A stretch of 64,000 nt of DNA from Nitrospira lenta (GCF_900403705.1 NZ_OUNR01000018.1:124001-188000); one strand, 5' to 3'; positions 47,955 through 57,643 are shown, numbered from the stretch's first letter. Notes: a model not told the origin generated them from the letters alone. Numbers and translations: made by a program.

Positions 47955-49169
47955 CTACCCAATCGTGCCGGCCATCTGAAATACCGGCAGATACATCACA
48001 ATGACGATGGCTCCGACGAGCACTCCCATGACCAGCAACAAGACCGGTTCAATCCACGTGGTCACTTGAGACAACCGCGTATCGAGATCGGCTTCATAAA
48101 AATCCCCGACATCTCGCAACATGCTCTCCAATGAACCGGTTTCCTCACCGACCGACACCATCTCAATGGCCAGTTTCGGCAAGATACGCGGACGCTCAAG
48201 CGCCGTCGCCAGCGTGGCCCCCTCACGAATCTCGCTTTCGGCTTCATCCAGACCTACCCTCACCCAGCGATTAGAGACCGCACCGCGTGCAATATGCAGC
48301 GCCTCTACCAGAGGCGTGCCTCCGGCCAGAATGGTCCCCAAGGTTCTGGTCAACTGCACCGTGTGGTGCTTCACCATGATCGGCCCGATGAGTGGAAGTG
48401 CGAGCAAGAAGCGATCGATCGTCAATCGACCGGTCGGAGTCGCATAGTAGGCCCGCAAGGCCAATCCACCCGCGCCGAGAATGAGTAGCGCCGGAATCAG
48501 CTGCGCCTCGCCATGCCGCACAACATCCATGAGTAATTGAGTCGCCCAAGGGAGTGTCTTCGCATTCTCCCCATACACAGACACAAACGTCGGCATCACA
48601 AAGGTGAGCAAGAAGGCAATGACACCCACTCCGATCAACACCAAAAACAACGGATAGGACAGGGCCTTCGTCACTTTTTGGCGCAGCGCCATCATCAGCT
48701 TCAGATACCCGATGTACCGCTGCAGCACCTCGGGAAGATTGCCCGATTGCTCTCCCGCTTTGACCGTTGCAATATACAACTCGGGGAAATAGGTGGGATG
48801 TGTGGCTAACGCGTCGGACGACGCCGTGCCTCCCCGAATATCCTGCCGTACCTCCCGTAACGCCTGTTGAAATCCCGTGTGCTGGGCCCGCTCGATAAGC
48901 AGCTCCCACACTCGCAACACCGGCAATCCCGACTTCACCAACGCCAGAAACTCCTGGTTGAAAATCAGAAACTCTCCCAGAGGAAGCTTTCCCCAGGATC
49001 GACTCGGGGCAGGCTGGCCGGAGACTGCACCACTTCGTTGATGCAGGGTGAAAACCAAGAGGCCTTGAGACTCTAGCCTTCCACGCACCGCAGCCTCTTC
49101 GACCCCTTCGATTTGTCCGTCAACGATAGAGCCGTCAGATCGAGCAACTCTGTAGGTGAAGATGGCCAT
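47955..49169 (-). CDS. GspF/PilC inner-membrane platform protein
   Basis: 404 aa with two repeated GspF domains. Motifs: FNQEFLALVKSGLPVLRVWE, FPELYIATVKAGEQSGNLPE, and MVSVGEETGSLESMLRDVGD. Three membrane segments at about 165-190, 215-240 and 375-398. It organises the ATPase under the pseudopilus. Confidence 0.94.
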   Translation of the reverse strand: MAIFTYRVARSDGSIVDGQIEGVEEAAVRGRLESQGLLVFTLHQRSGAVSGQPAPSRSWGKLPLGEFLIFNQEFLALVKSGLPVLRVWELLIERAQHTGFQQALREVRQDIRGGTASSDALATHPTYFPELYIATVKAGEQSGNLPEVLQRYIGYLKLMMALRQKVTKALSYPLFLVLIGVGVIAFLLTFVMPTFVSVYGENAKTLPWATQLLMDVVRHGEAQLIPALLILGAGGLALRAYYATPTGRLTIDRFLLALPLIGPIMVKHHTVQLTRTLGTILAGGTPLVEALHIARGAVSNRWVRVGLDEAESEIREGATLATALERPRILPKLAIEMVSVGEETGSLESMLRDVGDFYEADLDTRLSQVTTWIEPVLLLVMGVLVGAIVIVMYLPVFQMAGTIG

Positions 49170-49207
49170 GAATAGGTACCTGCGTCCCAGAGAGACGGGG
49201 CGTTTGG

Positions 49208-50062
49208 TTACTCAGCCTTATCGAGTGGAGACGTCCCGGATGCGACAGGACTGGGGAGCCGAAGGGCTTGCCCAATGAGAATTCGACTATCGGCTAACTC
49301 ATTTGCGACCATGAGTTGCTGCACCGTGACACGAAATCGCTGCGCAATACTCCACAGTGTATCCCCCGGCTTCACCGAGAGACTGGCAGGACGGGCGGCC
49401 TCCGCCGACAAAGGCTCTCTGCTATCAATGATCGCATCGGATGGCAGCGTCTCAGTCGGAATCACGTCCGCGCGCGACGTCTCAGCGTTATGAGGGGAGG
49501 TATCCATGTTGACAGGACGTACTGCGGACGGGCGGGTGGTTGCCGAAGACAGGCTGGCCGGTGCGGCACCAGTTTCGCCACCGCGCTCAAACTGCTTTCC
49601 CATCTTCGCCAGCTGTTTCTGGAGTTGTTTGAGCTGGTTCTGCAACGCCGTCCCGGCCTGAGAAACCCGCTGCCGCTCAGTTCGAGATGAGGTGAGCTCC
49701 TCGCGCTGCAGATCAATAATATGCCGGGCCTCTGTCAGCCGCCGTTCCGCTTCTCGAATTCGCCCTTCCATCTGTGCGCGGGCGATTTGGGAATCTGCCA
49801 GCTCTTGCCGCCTAGACTCGAGTTCCGATCGAAGCTCCGCAATCATGCGCTGGGAGTCACGGAGTGAGGTCTTCAGCGTATCCACCGTCAGCTGAAGGTC
49901 CGACACCTCCTGCTCGACGATGGGTTCGAGCGGTCCGCACCCGGCGAGACTTATTCCTCCGAGCAGGAACCAGACCGCCCCTGCACCCAGTCTTCTCCGA
50001 CACGTAAAGCCAGAAACACTGGCAAGCAAATTATGAACTGATCGTATACGCATAGACAGCAT
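49208..50062 (-). CDS. LysM lipoprotein with coiled coil
   Basis: About 284 aa; the ATG at 50062 overlaps the GspG stop (TAATG), with an in-frame ATG 6 nt upstream. Signal and lipobox: GAVWFLLGGISLAGC. Residues 50-155 form a long coiled coil (SDLQLTVDTLKTSLRDSQRM). A Thr/Ser-rich linker follows, and a C-terminal LysM domain (VKPGDTLWSIAQRFRVTVQQ) binds peptidoglycan. In place of the usual pilotin it may tether the secretin complex to the cell wall. Confidence 0.88.
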   Translation of the reverse strand: MLSMRIRSVHNLLASVSGFTCRRRLGAGAVWFLLGGISLAGCGPLEPIVEQEVSDLQLTVDTLKTSLRDSQRMIAELRSELESRRQELADSQIARAQMEGRIREAERRLTEARHIIDLQREELTSSRTERQRVSQAGTALQNQLKQLQKQLAKMGKQFERGGETGAAPASLSSATTRPSAVRPVNMDTSPHNAETSRADVIPTETLPSDAIIDSREPLSAEAARPASLSVKPGDTLWSIAQRFRVTVQQLMVANELADSRILIGQALRLPSPVASGTSPLDKAE

Positions 50063-50463
50063 TACCATTGATTGTAGGCGGTCCCGGTTGTTCCGACAAG
50101 GTCAGACCCGGAATAGACATCAAAGATGCCACCCTCTGTCGGCTCAATGATCTCTTGCCATGTCGTTGAGGAACTCGTAAATGGGTCTTTGGGTAGCGAC
50201 CGCAGATACCCAGCCACCACAAGCCCTTCCAAATTGCTCGGGTATTTCCCATGGTCAGCCCGATGGTGATCTAAAAGTTCCCGCATAGTGAACAGATCCT
50301 GCCGCAACACGGTCTCCCGCGCCTTGATTAATGAAGACTGATACGACGGCACCGCAAGCGTGGCTAAAATTCCAATAATTGAAATCACGATCATCAACTC
50401 AATAAGGGTAAAACCTCTTGCGTTGAGTGCGCCAGGCCTACCAATCTCGATACTTCGTTCCAT
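50062..50463 (-). CDS. type II secretion major pseudopilin GspG-like
   Basis: 133 aa. The prepilin signal is ARGFTLIELMIVISIIGILA, with G at -1, F at +1 and E at +5. The rest follows the GspG pattern: ETVLRQDLFTMRELLDHHRA, HGKYPSNLEGLVVAGYLRSL, and KDPFTSSSTTW. Its start overlaps the upstream pseudopilin gene by 26 nt. Confidence 0.92.
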   Translation of the reverse strand: MERSIEIGRPGALNARGFTLIELMIVISIIGILATLAVPSYQSSLIKARETVLRQDLFTMRELLDHHRADHGKYPSNLEGLVVAGYLRSLPKDPFTSSSTTWQEIIEPTEGGIFDVYSGSDLVGTTGTAYNQW

Positions 50464-50944
50464 CCAGCGCTACGGCCTCGCTTTGGGTCACCACATCATA
50501 AACATCCTCGCCGCACCAACTGGACGGCTTCGGACTGTCTTTATAACAACGGAGAATCCAGTCGATCTTCCCGGTGAGCGGGTCGACCGGCATGCCTCGA
50601 AGATATCGCCGCATCGTCGTCCCGCGAACCGTCGCTTCTTCCCCGGTCAACTTGACCCCGAGAAGCGCATCCAACGTCTTGGGATACCCATAGATGCTGG
50701 TCACATCTTTACAGGTCAGCTTGTTCTTCAAACAGACAGGCCCGAGCAATGCATCGCCATCTCGATTCCATTCCAACTTGAACGTATCAATGGCCGATCG
50801 GATAGTCCGCAACTGCTGGCGCAATTCGATTTCCTGTCGTCGTTGTGTCGTGACCTTGCTCAGGGGCATTGCGATTGAGGCGAGAATCACGACGATCGTC
50901 ATGGTGACAAGAAGCTCAAGAAGCGTGACTCCCGACTCTTTCAC
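50438..50944 (-). CDS. second pseudopilin (GspG/GspH-like)
   Basis: 168 aa. N-terminal MKESGVTLLELLVTMTIVVI is a prepilin signal with a very short leader (G-V-T-L-L-E). A 60-residue helical part (ELRQQLRTIRSAIDTFKLEW) and a domain with four cysteines (VCLKNKLTC, RCYKDS, WCGEDVYD) follow. DPLTGKIDWILRC resembles the GspG calcium-loop region. Overlaps the secretin gene by 4 nt. Confidence 0.88.
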   Translation of the reverse strand: MKESGVTLLELLVTMTIVVILASIAMPLSKVTTQRRQEIELRQQLRTIRSAIDTFKLEWNRDGDALLGPVCLKNKLTCKDVTSIYGYPKTLDALLGVKLTGEEATVRGTTMRRYLRGMPVDPLTGKIDWILRCYKDSPKPSSWCGEDVYDVVTQSEAVALDGTKYRDW

Positions 50945-53289
50945 CGGACCCTCACGACTCCCGTCCCGGTTTCGGTCGCTTGTACGGCACCTTCTCGATC
51001 CCCCGCAACGAGCTCGACCCTCACCGGAGAAACCCCGACGGCAACAGCCGCAAACGTGACCGTCACAGATCGAGGAGCAGGACTGTCTGTCTTAGACAGA
51101 CGAAAGGTCAACTTCCCCGTATCCTCTCCCCCACCATTGTTTTCAGAAGCAGCCGCATCGAGCAACTCCGCATCGCCAATTCGTTTGAAGTGCAACACCA
51201 GCGGATCATATTCCAACAGGAAGACATTATCGGCCGATGCCTGAAGACGCCCATCCATGATCGAAAGCTTAATTTCTTTTCCGACATGGACCGCCGTATC
51301 GCCGGGCCGAATGGAAAGAACCGGGCCGCTGACTGCGGCCTTCATCAGAGAGGCGGCTGACGCGGTATCATTCTTAGAACGTGTACCGACCGAGGAGAGT
51401 GAACCGAGTCCGGTCTGGCTGCCGGAGAGATGCGCTAGCGTCTTCTTCGGAGCGCTTGAGAACAGCGGCGTGGTCGCATAACTCGTCTCAGTCCCGGACC
51501 AGAAGGCCTGGTTAGTTGATCCGGGCGCCAATGGGGACTGCATGATGCGAGGAGTAATCGTCAAGATGACTTCGGTCGTTATCCGTTCCGTTTTGAATGA
51601 GCTAAGCCAATTCCCGATGAGAGGGAGGTCTCCGATCCACGGCATGGTCACGCGAGTCCGGCGATCCTCCTCCTGGATGAGTCCACCGAGGACGATTGTT
51701 TCGCCGTCACGCATATTGAGCGTCGTTTCGGCCGAACGATTGCCGAAACGGAATTGCTGGATCGGTGGAGAGGCCTGTAAGGTCACCTGATCGCCGATGC
51801 GGATCACTTCCACTTTCATCTTCAAGGAAAGTTCATTGCCCAATCGGATGGATGGCTCCACCGTGAGTTTGACCCCGGTGTCCCGAAACTCAATCGACGT
51901 GACGGTTGATGTCGTCGGCACCGCCCCAGTTGCCGCCTGCCCAGGCAACACATTGGTGGTCGACAAGAGGATCGGCTGCTTGTCTCCGATGTTGATCTCA
52001 GCCTTCTTATTGTTCACCACACGCACTTTTGGCGCAGCCAGCGTCTTAGCATCAGACTCCTGCTTGAAGAAATCGAGCAAGACACTTGTGGGAAGACGAA
52101 ACAGATAGCTGTCCGGCCCAAGACTCGTCAATTGGCGATACGTCATTTGGACAGGATCTGCCGCCAAGGCCCCCGTAAACCCAGGAGGAATGAGCCCGGC
52201 GCCGGCCTGCTTGGGATAATTCAAACCGTAGGTCTGGTTCTTGGTACGATTGACTTCCAGCACTTCAAGGTCAAACAGGACTTCCGGCTCTTGCCGGTCA
52301 TTGGAAAGAATGATCCGCTCGGCCAAATCCAGCTTCTCCGGTTGATCGCGAATCACGATGGCATTGAGCTGTTCGTTGGCATGCATGCGTTTGGAGTCCA
52401 ACATGCTTTTGAGCAGCACCAACATGTCCTTCGCTTTAGCCGTCGACAGATAAAAGGTGCGGATCATCAGGTCCTGATACTGTTCCTGCTTCTGCTTTGT
52501 GTTCGGGCTGATGATGAGAACTCCGGACGAAACCTGCCTGGAAAAGAGGCTATTGCTGTTCAGAATCAAGTTCAGCGCATCCTCAAATGGCGTATCCTGA
52601 ACCCCGATAGAAATCGGATCGTTCCGAACATCTTTATCGAAAATCAGAGTAAACCCGCCGACCTTGGCCACTCCCTCCAATACCTCTTTGATCCCTGCAT
52701 TCTTGAATCGCATCGTCACCGGCTGCTTCAAGCGATCGCTGCGCATGGACGCTTGCTGCTCTTCCGTCAATCGGCTGATGCTTTCAAGAGGATCCTTGAA
52801 CGTAGGATCAAGCTCAGCAGCCCTGGTATAGCCTCTCATCGCCTCGTCTATTCGACCGAGCTGGGCCAACCGTTCAGCTTCACGAAAATGCGAGCGAGCC
52901 TCTTTCAATCTGGTTGCTTCCGCCAGGCCGGCCTGATGAGCAAGATTGGCAGGCTCAATCGTCAACGCCCGCTTGAACTGCTCAATCGCCAGATCCATTT
53001 GCCGTTCTTTGAGAAACGCCTGCCCACGGTCATGGTAGAGGCCTGCTGCCCGTTCCCGCGCCATCGCATACTTGCCGGTGAGCCCTGGGTCAAATGGATC
53101 GTTCTTCAAGGCCTCCTTGTAGGCAAGACTAGCTTCCTCCCAATTTCCGGCAGCCAGATGCTGATCACCACGCTTCGCATCCTGAGAGGCAAGACAGCCT
53201 GAGAGAAGAACAAAAGACAGAAGCAATGAGGCAACTTGCCCAGAGTGGGGGGAAAACCTATCGACCCGAATCAGTAGACTTCGCATCAC
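50941..53289 (-). CDS. TPR-secretin-cohesin outer-membrane protein (GspD/PilQ-like)
   Basis: 782 aa. Lipoprotein signal (SLLLSFVLLSGC). Residues about 30-180 are TPR-like repeats (QHLAAGNWEEASLAYKEALK, MDLAIEQFKRALTIEPANLA). N0/STN module about 190-260, N1-type module about 270-340 (RTFYLSTAKAKDMLVLLKSM). The secretin domain, about 345-590, has VEPSIRLGNELSLKMKVEV and the C-terminal VLGGLIQEEDRRTRVTMPWI then GDLPLIGNWLS. Residues about 660-782 look like a cohesin domain (SIRPGDTAVHVGKEIKLSI, VTVTFAAVAVGVSPVRVEL). The TPR-secretin-cohesin order differs from canonical GspD. First gene of the operon. Confidence 0.92.
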   Translation of the reverse strand: MMRSLLIRVDRFSPHSGQVASLLLSFVLLSGCLASQDAKRGDQHLAAGNWEEASLAYKEALKNDPFDPGLTGKYAMARERAAGLYHDRGQAFLKERQMDLAIEQFKRALTIEPANLAHQAGLAEATRLKEARSHFREAERLAQLGRIDEAMRGYTRAAELDPTFKDPLESISRLTEEQQASMRSDRLKQPVTMRFKNAGIKEVLEGVAKVGGFTLIFDKDVRNDPISIGVQDTPFEDALNLILNSNSLFSRQVSSGVLIISPNTKQKQEQYQDLMIRTFYLSTAKAKDMLVLLKSMLDSKRMHANEQLNAIVIRDQPEKLDLAERIILSNDRQEPEVLFDLEVLEVNRTKNQTYGLNYPKQAGAGLIPPGFTGALAADPVQMTYRQLTSLGPDSYLFRLPTSVLLDFFKQESDAKTLAAPKVRVVNNKKAEINIGDKQPILLSTTNVLPGQAATGAVPTTSTVTSIEFRDTGVKLTVEPSIRLGNELSLKMKVEVIRIGDQVTLQASPPIQQFRFGNRSAETTLNMRDGETIVLGGLIQEEDRRTRVTMPWIGDLPLIGNWLSSFKTERITTEVILTITPRIMQSPLAPGSTNQAFWSGTETSYATTPLFSSAPKKTLAHLSGSQTGLGSLSSVGTRSKNDTASAASLMKAAVSGPVLSIRPGDTAVHVGKEIKLSIMDGRLQASADNVFLLEYDPLVLHFKRIGDAELLDAAASENNGGGEDTGKLTFRLSKTDSPAPRSVTVTFAAVAVGVSPVRVELVAGDREGAVQATETGTGVVRVR

Positions 53290-53491
53290 AACGCCAGCAG
53301 CCTTTCTTTAGCCCCTCAGAAGAACAGCCCGGAATGATGGAAGTTTGATACCAGACACGTCACGGTACTTATACTACATATTGAGAAGTTCAGAAAGATC
53401 TTGTCAATAGGCAGTAGCTTGATGGACCCTCTGAAGGGTGGAACCTACAGGTCTATCCCCGCTCGTTGGCTGAAGCATGATTGAGGGGGTA

Positions 53492-53512
53492 GGGCGGCTG
53501 AAAGCCGCCCTG
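53492..53512. terminator. GC-rich hairpin after the UDP-sugar dehydrogenase gene
   Basis: AGGGCGGCT-GAA-AGCCGCCCT is a perfect 9-bp stem 17 nt past the stop of the 53529 gene. There is no U-tract on either strand, so it may only be a structured 3' end or part of the secretin leader. Confidence 0.45.
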
Positions 53513-53528
53513 GTTTCCCCCCACTGAA

Positions 53529-54824
53529 CTAGAGACGCCAGTATTTTATTGAGGAAGGGACTTTTGAAGGATCAAAAATGCTTTTCACGTCGATCAAGAC
53601 TCCACTCTTCTGATCACGCAAGGGCTTTAGCAGCTCACTAAGCCCCATCTCAAGGAAACCCCGGTGAGCCACCGCCACAATTACGCCATCAACATCTTTG
53701 ATCTGTTTCAAATCGATCAGCTTGATCCCATACTCATGCACGGCTTCCTCCGATTCAGCGATCGGATCATGCACAATCACTTGCACGCCATACTCGCGAA
53801 GCTCATTGATGATATCCGGGACTTTACTATTGCGAAGGTCAGGCACATTCTCTTTAAAGGTCAATCCAAGCACTGCAACTTTAAGTTCATTGACGGGCCG
53901 AGGAAGCTGACTCAGAAGCTTCATTGTCTGTTCAGCGACGAACTTCCCCATGCCATTGTTGATCCGACGGCCTGAAAGAATCACCTGGGGATGGTAACCC
54001 ACCGACTCAGCCTTCGCCGTCAGGTAATAGGGATCAACCCCGATACAATGGCCACCGACGAGGCCAGGTGAAAATCTCAGGAAATTCCATTTTGTACCTG
54101 CGGCCTCTAAGACCGACTTCGTATCGATTCCCAACCGATGAAAAATCAGCGCCAGCTCATTCATCAGCGCAATATTGAGGTCGCGTTGTGTATTCTCAAT
54201 TACCTTGGCAGCTTCGGCGACTTTGATACTTGACGCACGATGGATTCCAGCTTTCACCACTGTCTCATAAGTCTTTGCAACAACTTCCAGCGATTCAGCA
54301 TCCTGAGCCGAAACGACCTTGATGATTTTCTCAAGCGTATGCTCTTTGTCTCCGGGATTGATGCGCTCCGGAGAATATCCGATCTTGAAATCGACTCCGG
54401 CCTTCATCCCAGACATTTTTTCGAGGATGGGCAAACACACTTCTTCCGTGGCCCCGGGATAGACCGTCGACTCATACACAACAATGGTCCCTGGAGCCAA
54501 ATTCGAGCCAATCAGCTCAGATGACTTCTGCAAGGCTGTAAAATCAGGCTGAAGCGCCTCATTGATAGGCGTCGGGACCGCGACAATAATAAAATCAGCA
54601 GCCTTGAGCTCCGCCGGCTCCCACGTATACTGCACCTGCGAAGCCTTGAGGTCAGCAGATGAAACTTCCCCTGTTCGATCAACCCCACGGCGTAATTCAT
54701 CAATCTTGGCCTTATTAATGTCGAAGCCAACCACCGGCCCTTGCTTGCCAAATGCCACGGCAATGGGAAGTCCTACATACCCCAACCCTACGACAGCAAT
54801 TGACCGAGTCCGCTCTTTACCCAT
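53529..54824 (-). CDS. UDP-N-acetyl-sugar 6-dehydrogenase (TviB-like)
   Basis: 431 aa nucleotide-sugar dehydrogenase making a UDP-uronic acid for surface polysaccharide. NAD motif IAVVGLGYVGLPIAVAFG; VAVPTPINEALQPDF; the catalytic cysteine in SPGLVGGHCIGVDPYYL; then YHPQVILSGRRINNGMG, which favours the UDP-GlcNAc/GalNAc (TviB/WbpO) branch over UDP-glucose. C-terminal domain LKVAVLGLTFKENVPDLRNS. It stands alone on the minus strand at the edge of the polysaccharide region. Confidence 0.92.
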   Translation of the reverse strand: MGKERTRSIAVVGLGYVGLPIAVAFGKQGPVVGFDINKAKIDELRRGVDRTGEVSSADLKASQVQYTWEPAELKAADFIIVAVPTPINEALQPDFTALQKSSELIGSNLAPGTIVVYESTVYPGATEEVCLPILEKMSGMKAGVDFKIGYSPERINPGDKEHTLEKIIKVVSAQDAESLEVVAKTYETVVKAGIHRASSIKVAEAAKVIENTQRDLNIALMNELALIFHRLGIDTKSVLEAAGTKWNFLRFSPGLVGGHCIGVDPYYLTAKAESVGYHPQVILSGRRINNGMGKFVAEQTMKLLSQLPRPVNELKVAVLGLTFKENVPDLRNSKVPDIINELREYGVQVIVHDPIAESEEAVHEYGIKLIDLKQIKDVDGVIVAVAHRGFLEMGLSELLKPLRDQKSGVLIDVKSIFDPSKVPSSIKYWRL

Positions 54825-55326
54825 ACATCCCCCCCAATATATTCAAGCAACATGGCAGAAGCCCTAAAACCAGTCAAGAAAGTACGCGGTTCTTTCCAAA
54901 GGTTAGATATACCTTCAGGCCACACGCCGTGAAGACGTCCAGAAAACCACAGCCGGTTACTGTGCTCACGTATAACACCAGACAACAGGACATCTGCGTA
55001 ACCTCCACCTAAATAAGAAAGATCCACACAACAGATCCCCCCTTCTTACTACCACCACGGAGCCACCCTCCAACTGAATCAGAGATAACCACACGAGGAC
55101 AGAGGGAAAATCGAACCGACAGTAGAGGTCGTAAGGAGCTTCCGTGCGATCTCGTACCCAAAGAGCCTCTCTCCTAATACAAGCTCAAGTATGTCCTCTC
55201 CTCCCTACGCATCTGCCCTTATAAGTGCAACACCCTGCTCAGCACCTGCCTCGATCAGAGAGGCTAACCATTTGAAAGCACGCCGACTCTACAAGATATC
55301 AATACAACACTTGAATCACCTCAACA
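54825..55326. other. 500-bp divergent intergenic region
   Basis: Between the UDP-sugar dehydrogenase start and the BACON-protein sigma54 site. I find no convincing ORF, tRNA or inverted repeat. It is AT-richer than the flanking genes and probably holds upstream activator sites for the sigma54 promoter, though none is identifiable by eye. Confidence 0.45.
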
Positions 55327-55341
55327 GGGCACCCATCTTGC
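55327..55341 (+). promoter_or_regulatory. sigma54-type (-24/-12) promoter
   Basis: GGGCAC-N5-TTGCT: one mismatch to the TGGCAC-N5-TTGC(A/T) consensus, with invariant GG (55328-55329) and GC (55340-55341) exactly 10 nt apart. Transcription would start near 55353, about 74 nt before the BACON-protein ATG. Confidence 0.65.
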
Positions 55342-55426
55342 TTTAACTCCCTACGGTTGCCGAGCATCCACCGTGAGATAGATGGTCGGCGCGCAGGGCG
55401 GTCGAGCAACACGGAGGCCCCTTACC

Positions 55427-57556
55427 ATGTACTCTCCAACGAAACCTTTGAGCGCCAAGATATCGAAACGGTTACTACTCGGCATCACTTTGGCTAGTTT
55501 GATATCAATAGAGACTCAGATACCAATGGCCACCGGCGCAGCCGCTATAACTCAAGAGAATTCATCATTGCAGCCCCACAACTCGTCAACGAAAGCTCTC
55601 TCCCCTACTGTAAAATCTTCACCGGCAGGGACACGAAAGTCGCATCGTCTGGTCCGCCGCCCGGCCCTCTTGGGGAGCAGCGAGGCCGGGACAATTGGCA
55701 CAGCTACCCTGAATCAAGCCCCATCGACACCTGCTATCAACACCCCCCCCTCTGTAAAGACGGTGCCCCCAGAGCCAGGAACAACATCGACCAGAGGGGT
55801 AGCATCAGAAAAGCAGACTCCCCAGATCAGCTTCGCGGCACCGATTGCAGGGCCGCTTGCACTCATGCAGACCACACCGGTAACCGCTGCAGCAGCAGCA
55901 CCTTCCGCACTGATGGGAAGCGCGCAGCCATCGACGAGAGTTGCTGCGGCAACTCCGTCCGGAGCGCGTGGACCAAACCCTCCTGGCCGAATGCAGCGGC
56001 TTCTGTCCGAGCTCCCAGGGGCAGCACAAATCGTTGCCTATCAAGAAGAAGATCCTGACCCAACTGTGGTTACCCCCACACTCACTCGCAATCCAAGCGT
56101 CTTATCATTTTCCGCTATTCAGAACGGATCCAGTCCGGGAGCCCAGGCCCTCACAGTAACCAACACAGGGCCCGGAACGCTGACATGGATCGCATCCGCA
56201 AATAGCGCCTGGCTGACATTGAATGGCGCCACATCAACCTCGGGGACCAATCTCGGCTCGATAAGCGTACGAGTAAATCCTGCCGGCCTCTCTGTTGGAA
56301 CTCATAGTGGCCTGATCACCATCGTCGGAACCGGTGCGACCAACTCTCCGCAGACAGTCAGTGTGAGCTTTGACGTCACGGCTGCCCCCACTCCCACCAT
56401 CGGCCTAAGCGCGACAACGTTATCGTTCTCGGCCATTCAGGGAGGGAGCAACCCGGCAAACAAGACGATCTCCGTTTCCAACTCCGGGAGTGGGACCTTA
56501 AACTGGACGGCAACTGAAAACGCTAGCTGGCTCAGCCTGAGCCCTGCTTCGGGAGCCGGATCCGGAACGATATCAGTCGCGGTCAATACGTCTGGTTTAT
56601 CCGCTGGTACTGTCAGCTCTCCCATTACGATTGCCGCTTCCGGATCTACAAACACACCCCAAACCGTGACCGTCTCGCTCACTATCACAGCGGCCGCGGT
56701 TCCTCCGGCTATAGGGGTCACTCCTGGGAGCTTGACCTTCACCGCACAGCAGGGAGGCGGAAACCCAACGCCACAGTCACTGGCCATCAGAAACACTGGA
56801 GGCGGCACCTTGACTTGGACCGTCAGCAACAACTCGGCGTGGCTGTCGCATTCCCCAACCTCCGGTACTGGAAATAGCGTGGTGACGATTAGTCCTATCA
56901 CCGGAAGCCTAACTGCCGGCACCTACAACGGCATAATTACCCTCTACGCTACCGGATCCACAACCGTAAATGTGCCAATCACCTTTACGATAACTGCTCC
57001 AGCAGCTCGAGCAACCATCGGCATGAGCCCCACAAATCTCTCGTTTAATGCCACCGCTGGAGGGAGCAACCCCTCGACGCAGAGCCTCGCAATAACCAAT
57101 ACCGGCACAGGAACCCTGACATGGACCGTCACAGACAACGCCAACTGGCTCACGGCAACCCAATCAGGCAACTCAGTGGTAGCGAGTATCAATATTGCTG
57201 GACTGGCGGTAGGAAGCTATAGCGGCATCATTACCGTGTCTGCATCCGGGGCTACCAACACTCCTCAAGCGGTGCCAGTGACATTGACCATAGCGGCGGC
57301 TACACAACCGACGACCGGAACGGTTACACTATCCTGGGTTCCCAATAGCGAATCAGATCTCGCAGGATATAAAGTGTATCGTGCGACATCCTCGGGGGGA
57401 TATGGCGCACCCATCGCCACTTTGACAGCAGGAACAAATCAATATGTATCGAGCGGTCTGGCGAAAGGATTCACCTACTTTTTCGTGATCACAGCCTATG
57501 ACGAGGCAGGGAATGAAAGTCCCTACTCGAGCGAAACAAGTAAGAGCGTCTATTAA
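55427..57556 (+). CDS. secreted BACON-repeat protein with C-terminal fibronectin III domain
   Basis: 709 aa from the ATG at 55427, which has a GGAGG nine nt upstream; the ATG at 55382 has no such site. A signal-like N-terminus (KRLLLGITLASLISIE) leads into about 170 low-complexity Ser/Thr/Pro/Ala residues. Four tandem repeats of about 100 aa follow, near 218-320, 322-424, 426-524 and 526-624. Each has the pattern LSFSA(I)QGG-NP, L-NTG-GTL-W, (A/N)WL, SG--SGTI, LTI; this matches BACON/Ig-like domains. The last 80 residues are an FN3 domain (GTVTLSWVPNSESDLAGYKV). These domains bind carbohydrate or other matrix components; no catalytic site. Two jelly-roll secreted proteins follow on the same strand. 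Confidence 0.9.
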   Translation: MYSPTKPLSAKISKRLLLGITLASLISIETQIPMATGAAAITQENSSLQPHNSSTKALSPTVKSSPAGTRKSHRLVRRPALLGSSEAGTIGTATLNQAPSTPAINTPPSVKTVPPEPGTTSTRGVASEKQTPQISFAAPIAGPLALMQTTPVTAAAAAPSALMGSAQPSTRVAAATPSGARGPNPPGRMQRLLSELPGAAQIVAYQEEDPDPTVVTPTLTRNPSVLSFSAIQNGSSPGAQALTVTNTGPGTLTWIASANSAWLTLNGATSTSGTNLGSISVRVNPAGLSVGTHSGLITIVGTGATNSPQTVSVSFDVTAAPTPTIGLSATTLSFSAIQGGSNPANKTISVSNSGSGTLNWTATENASWLSLSPASGAGSGTISVAVNTSGLSAGTVSSPITIAASGSTNTPQTVTVSLTITAAAVPPAIGVTPGSLTFTAQQGGGNPTPQSLAIRNTGGGTLTWTVSNNSAWLSHSPTSGTGNSVVTISPITGSLTAGTYNGIITLYATGSTTVNVPITFTITAPAARATIGMSPTNLSFNATAGGSNPSTQSLAITNTGTGTLTWTVTDNANWLTATQSGNSVVASINIAGLAVGSYSGIITVSASGATNTPQAVPVTLTIAAATQPTTGTVTLSWVPNSESDLAGYKVYRATSSGGYGAPIATLTAGTNQYVSSGLAKGFTYFFVITAYDEAGNESPYSSETSKSVY

Positions 57557-57643
57557 TAACCGTTCTGAGAGCCAGGTTAGGTGTGGTAGAACTTTCCATG
57601 TCTCTGGTGGACTCGGGCAAAATTCACAGCGTAGGAAAGGTAT

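Noticed and set aside
53375-53407. sigma70 promoter for the secretin operon
   Set aside because: TTGACA is present but no -10 lies at a usable distance; too weak to list as a feature.
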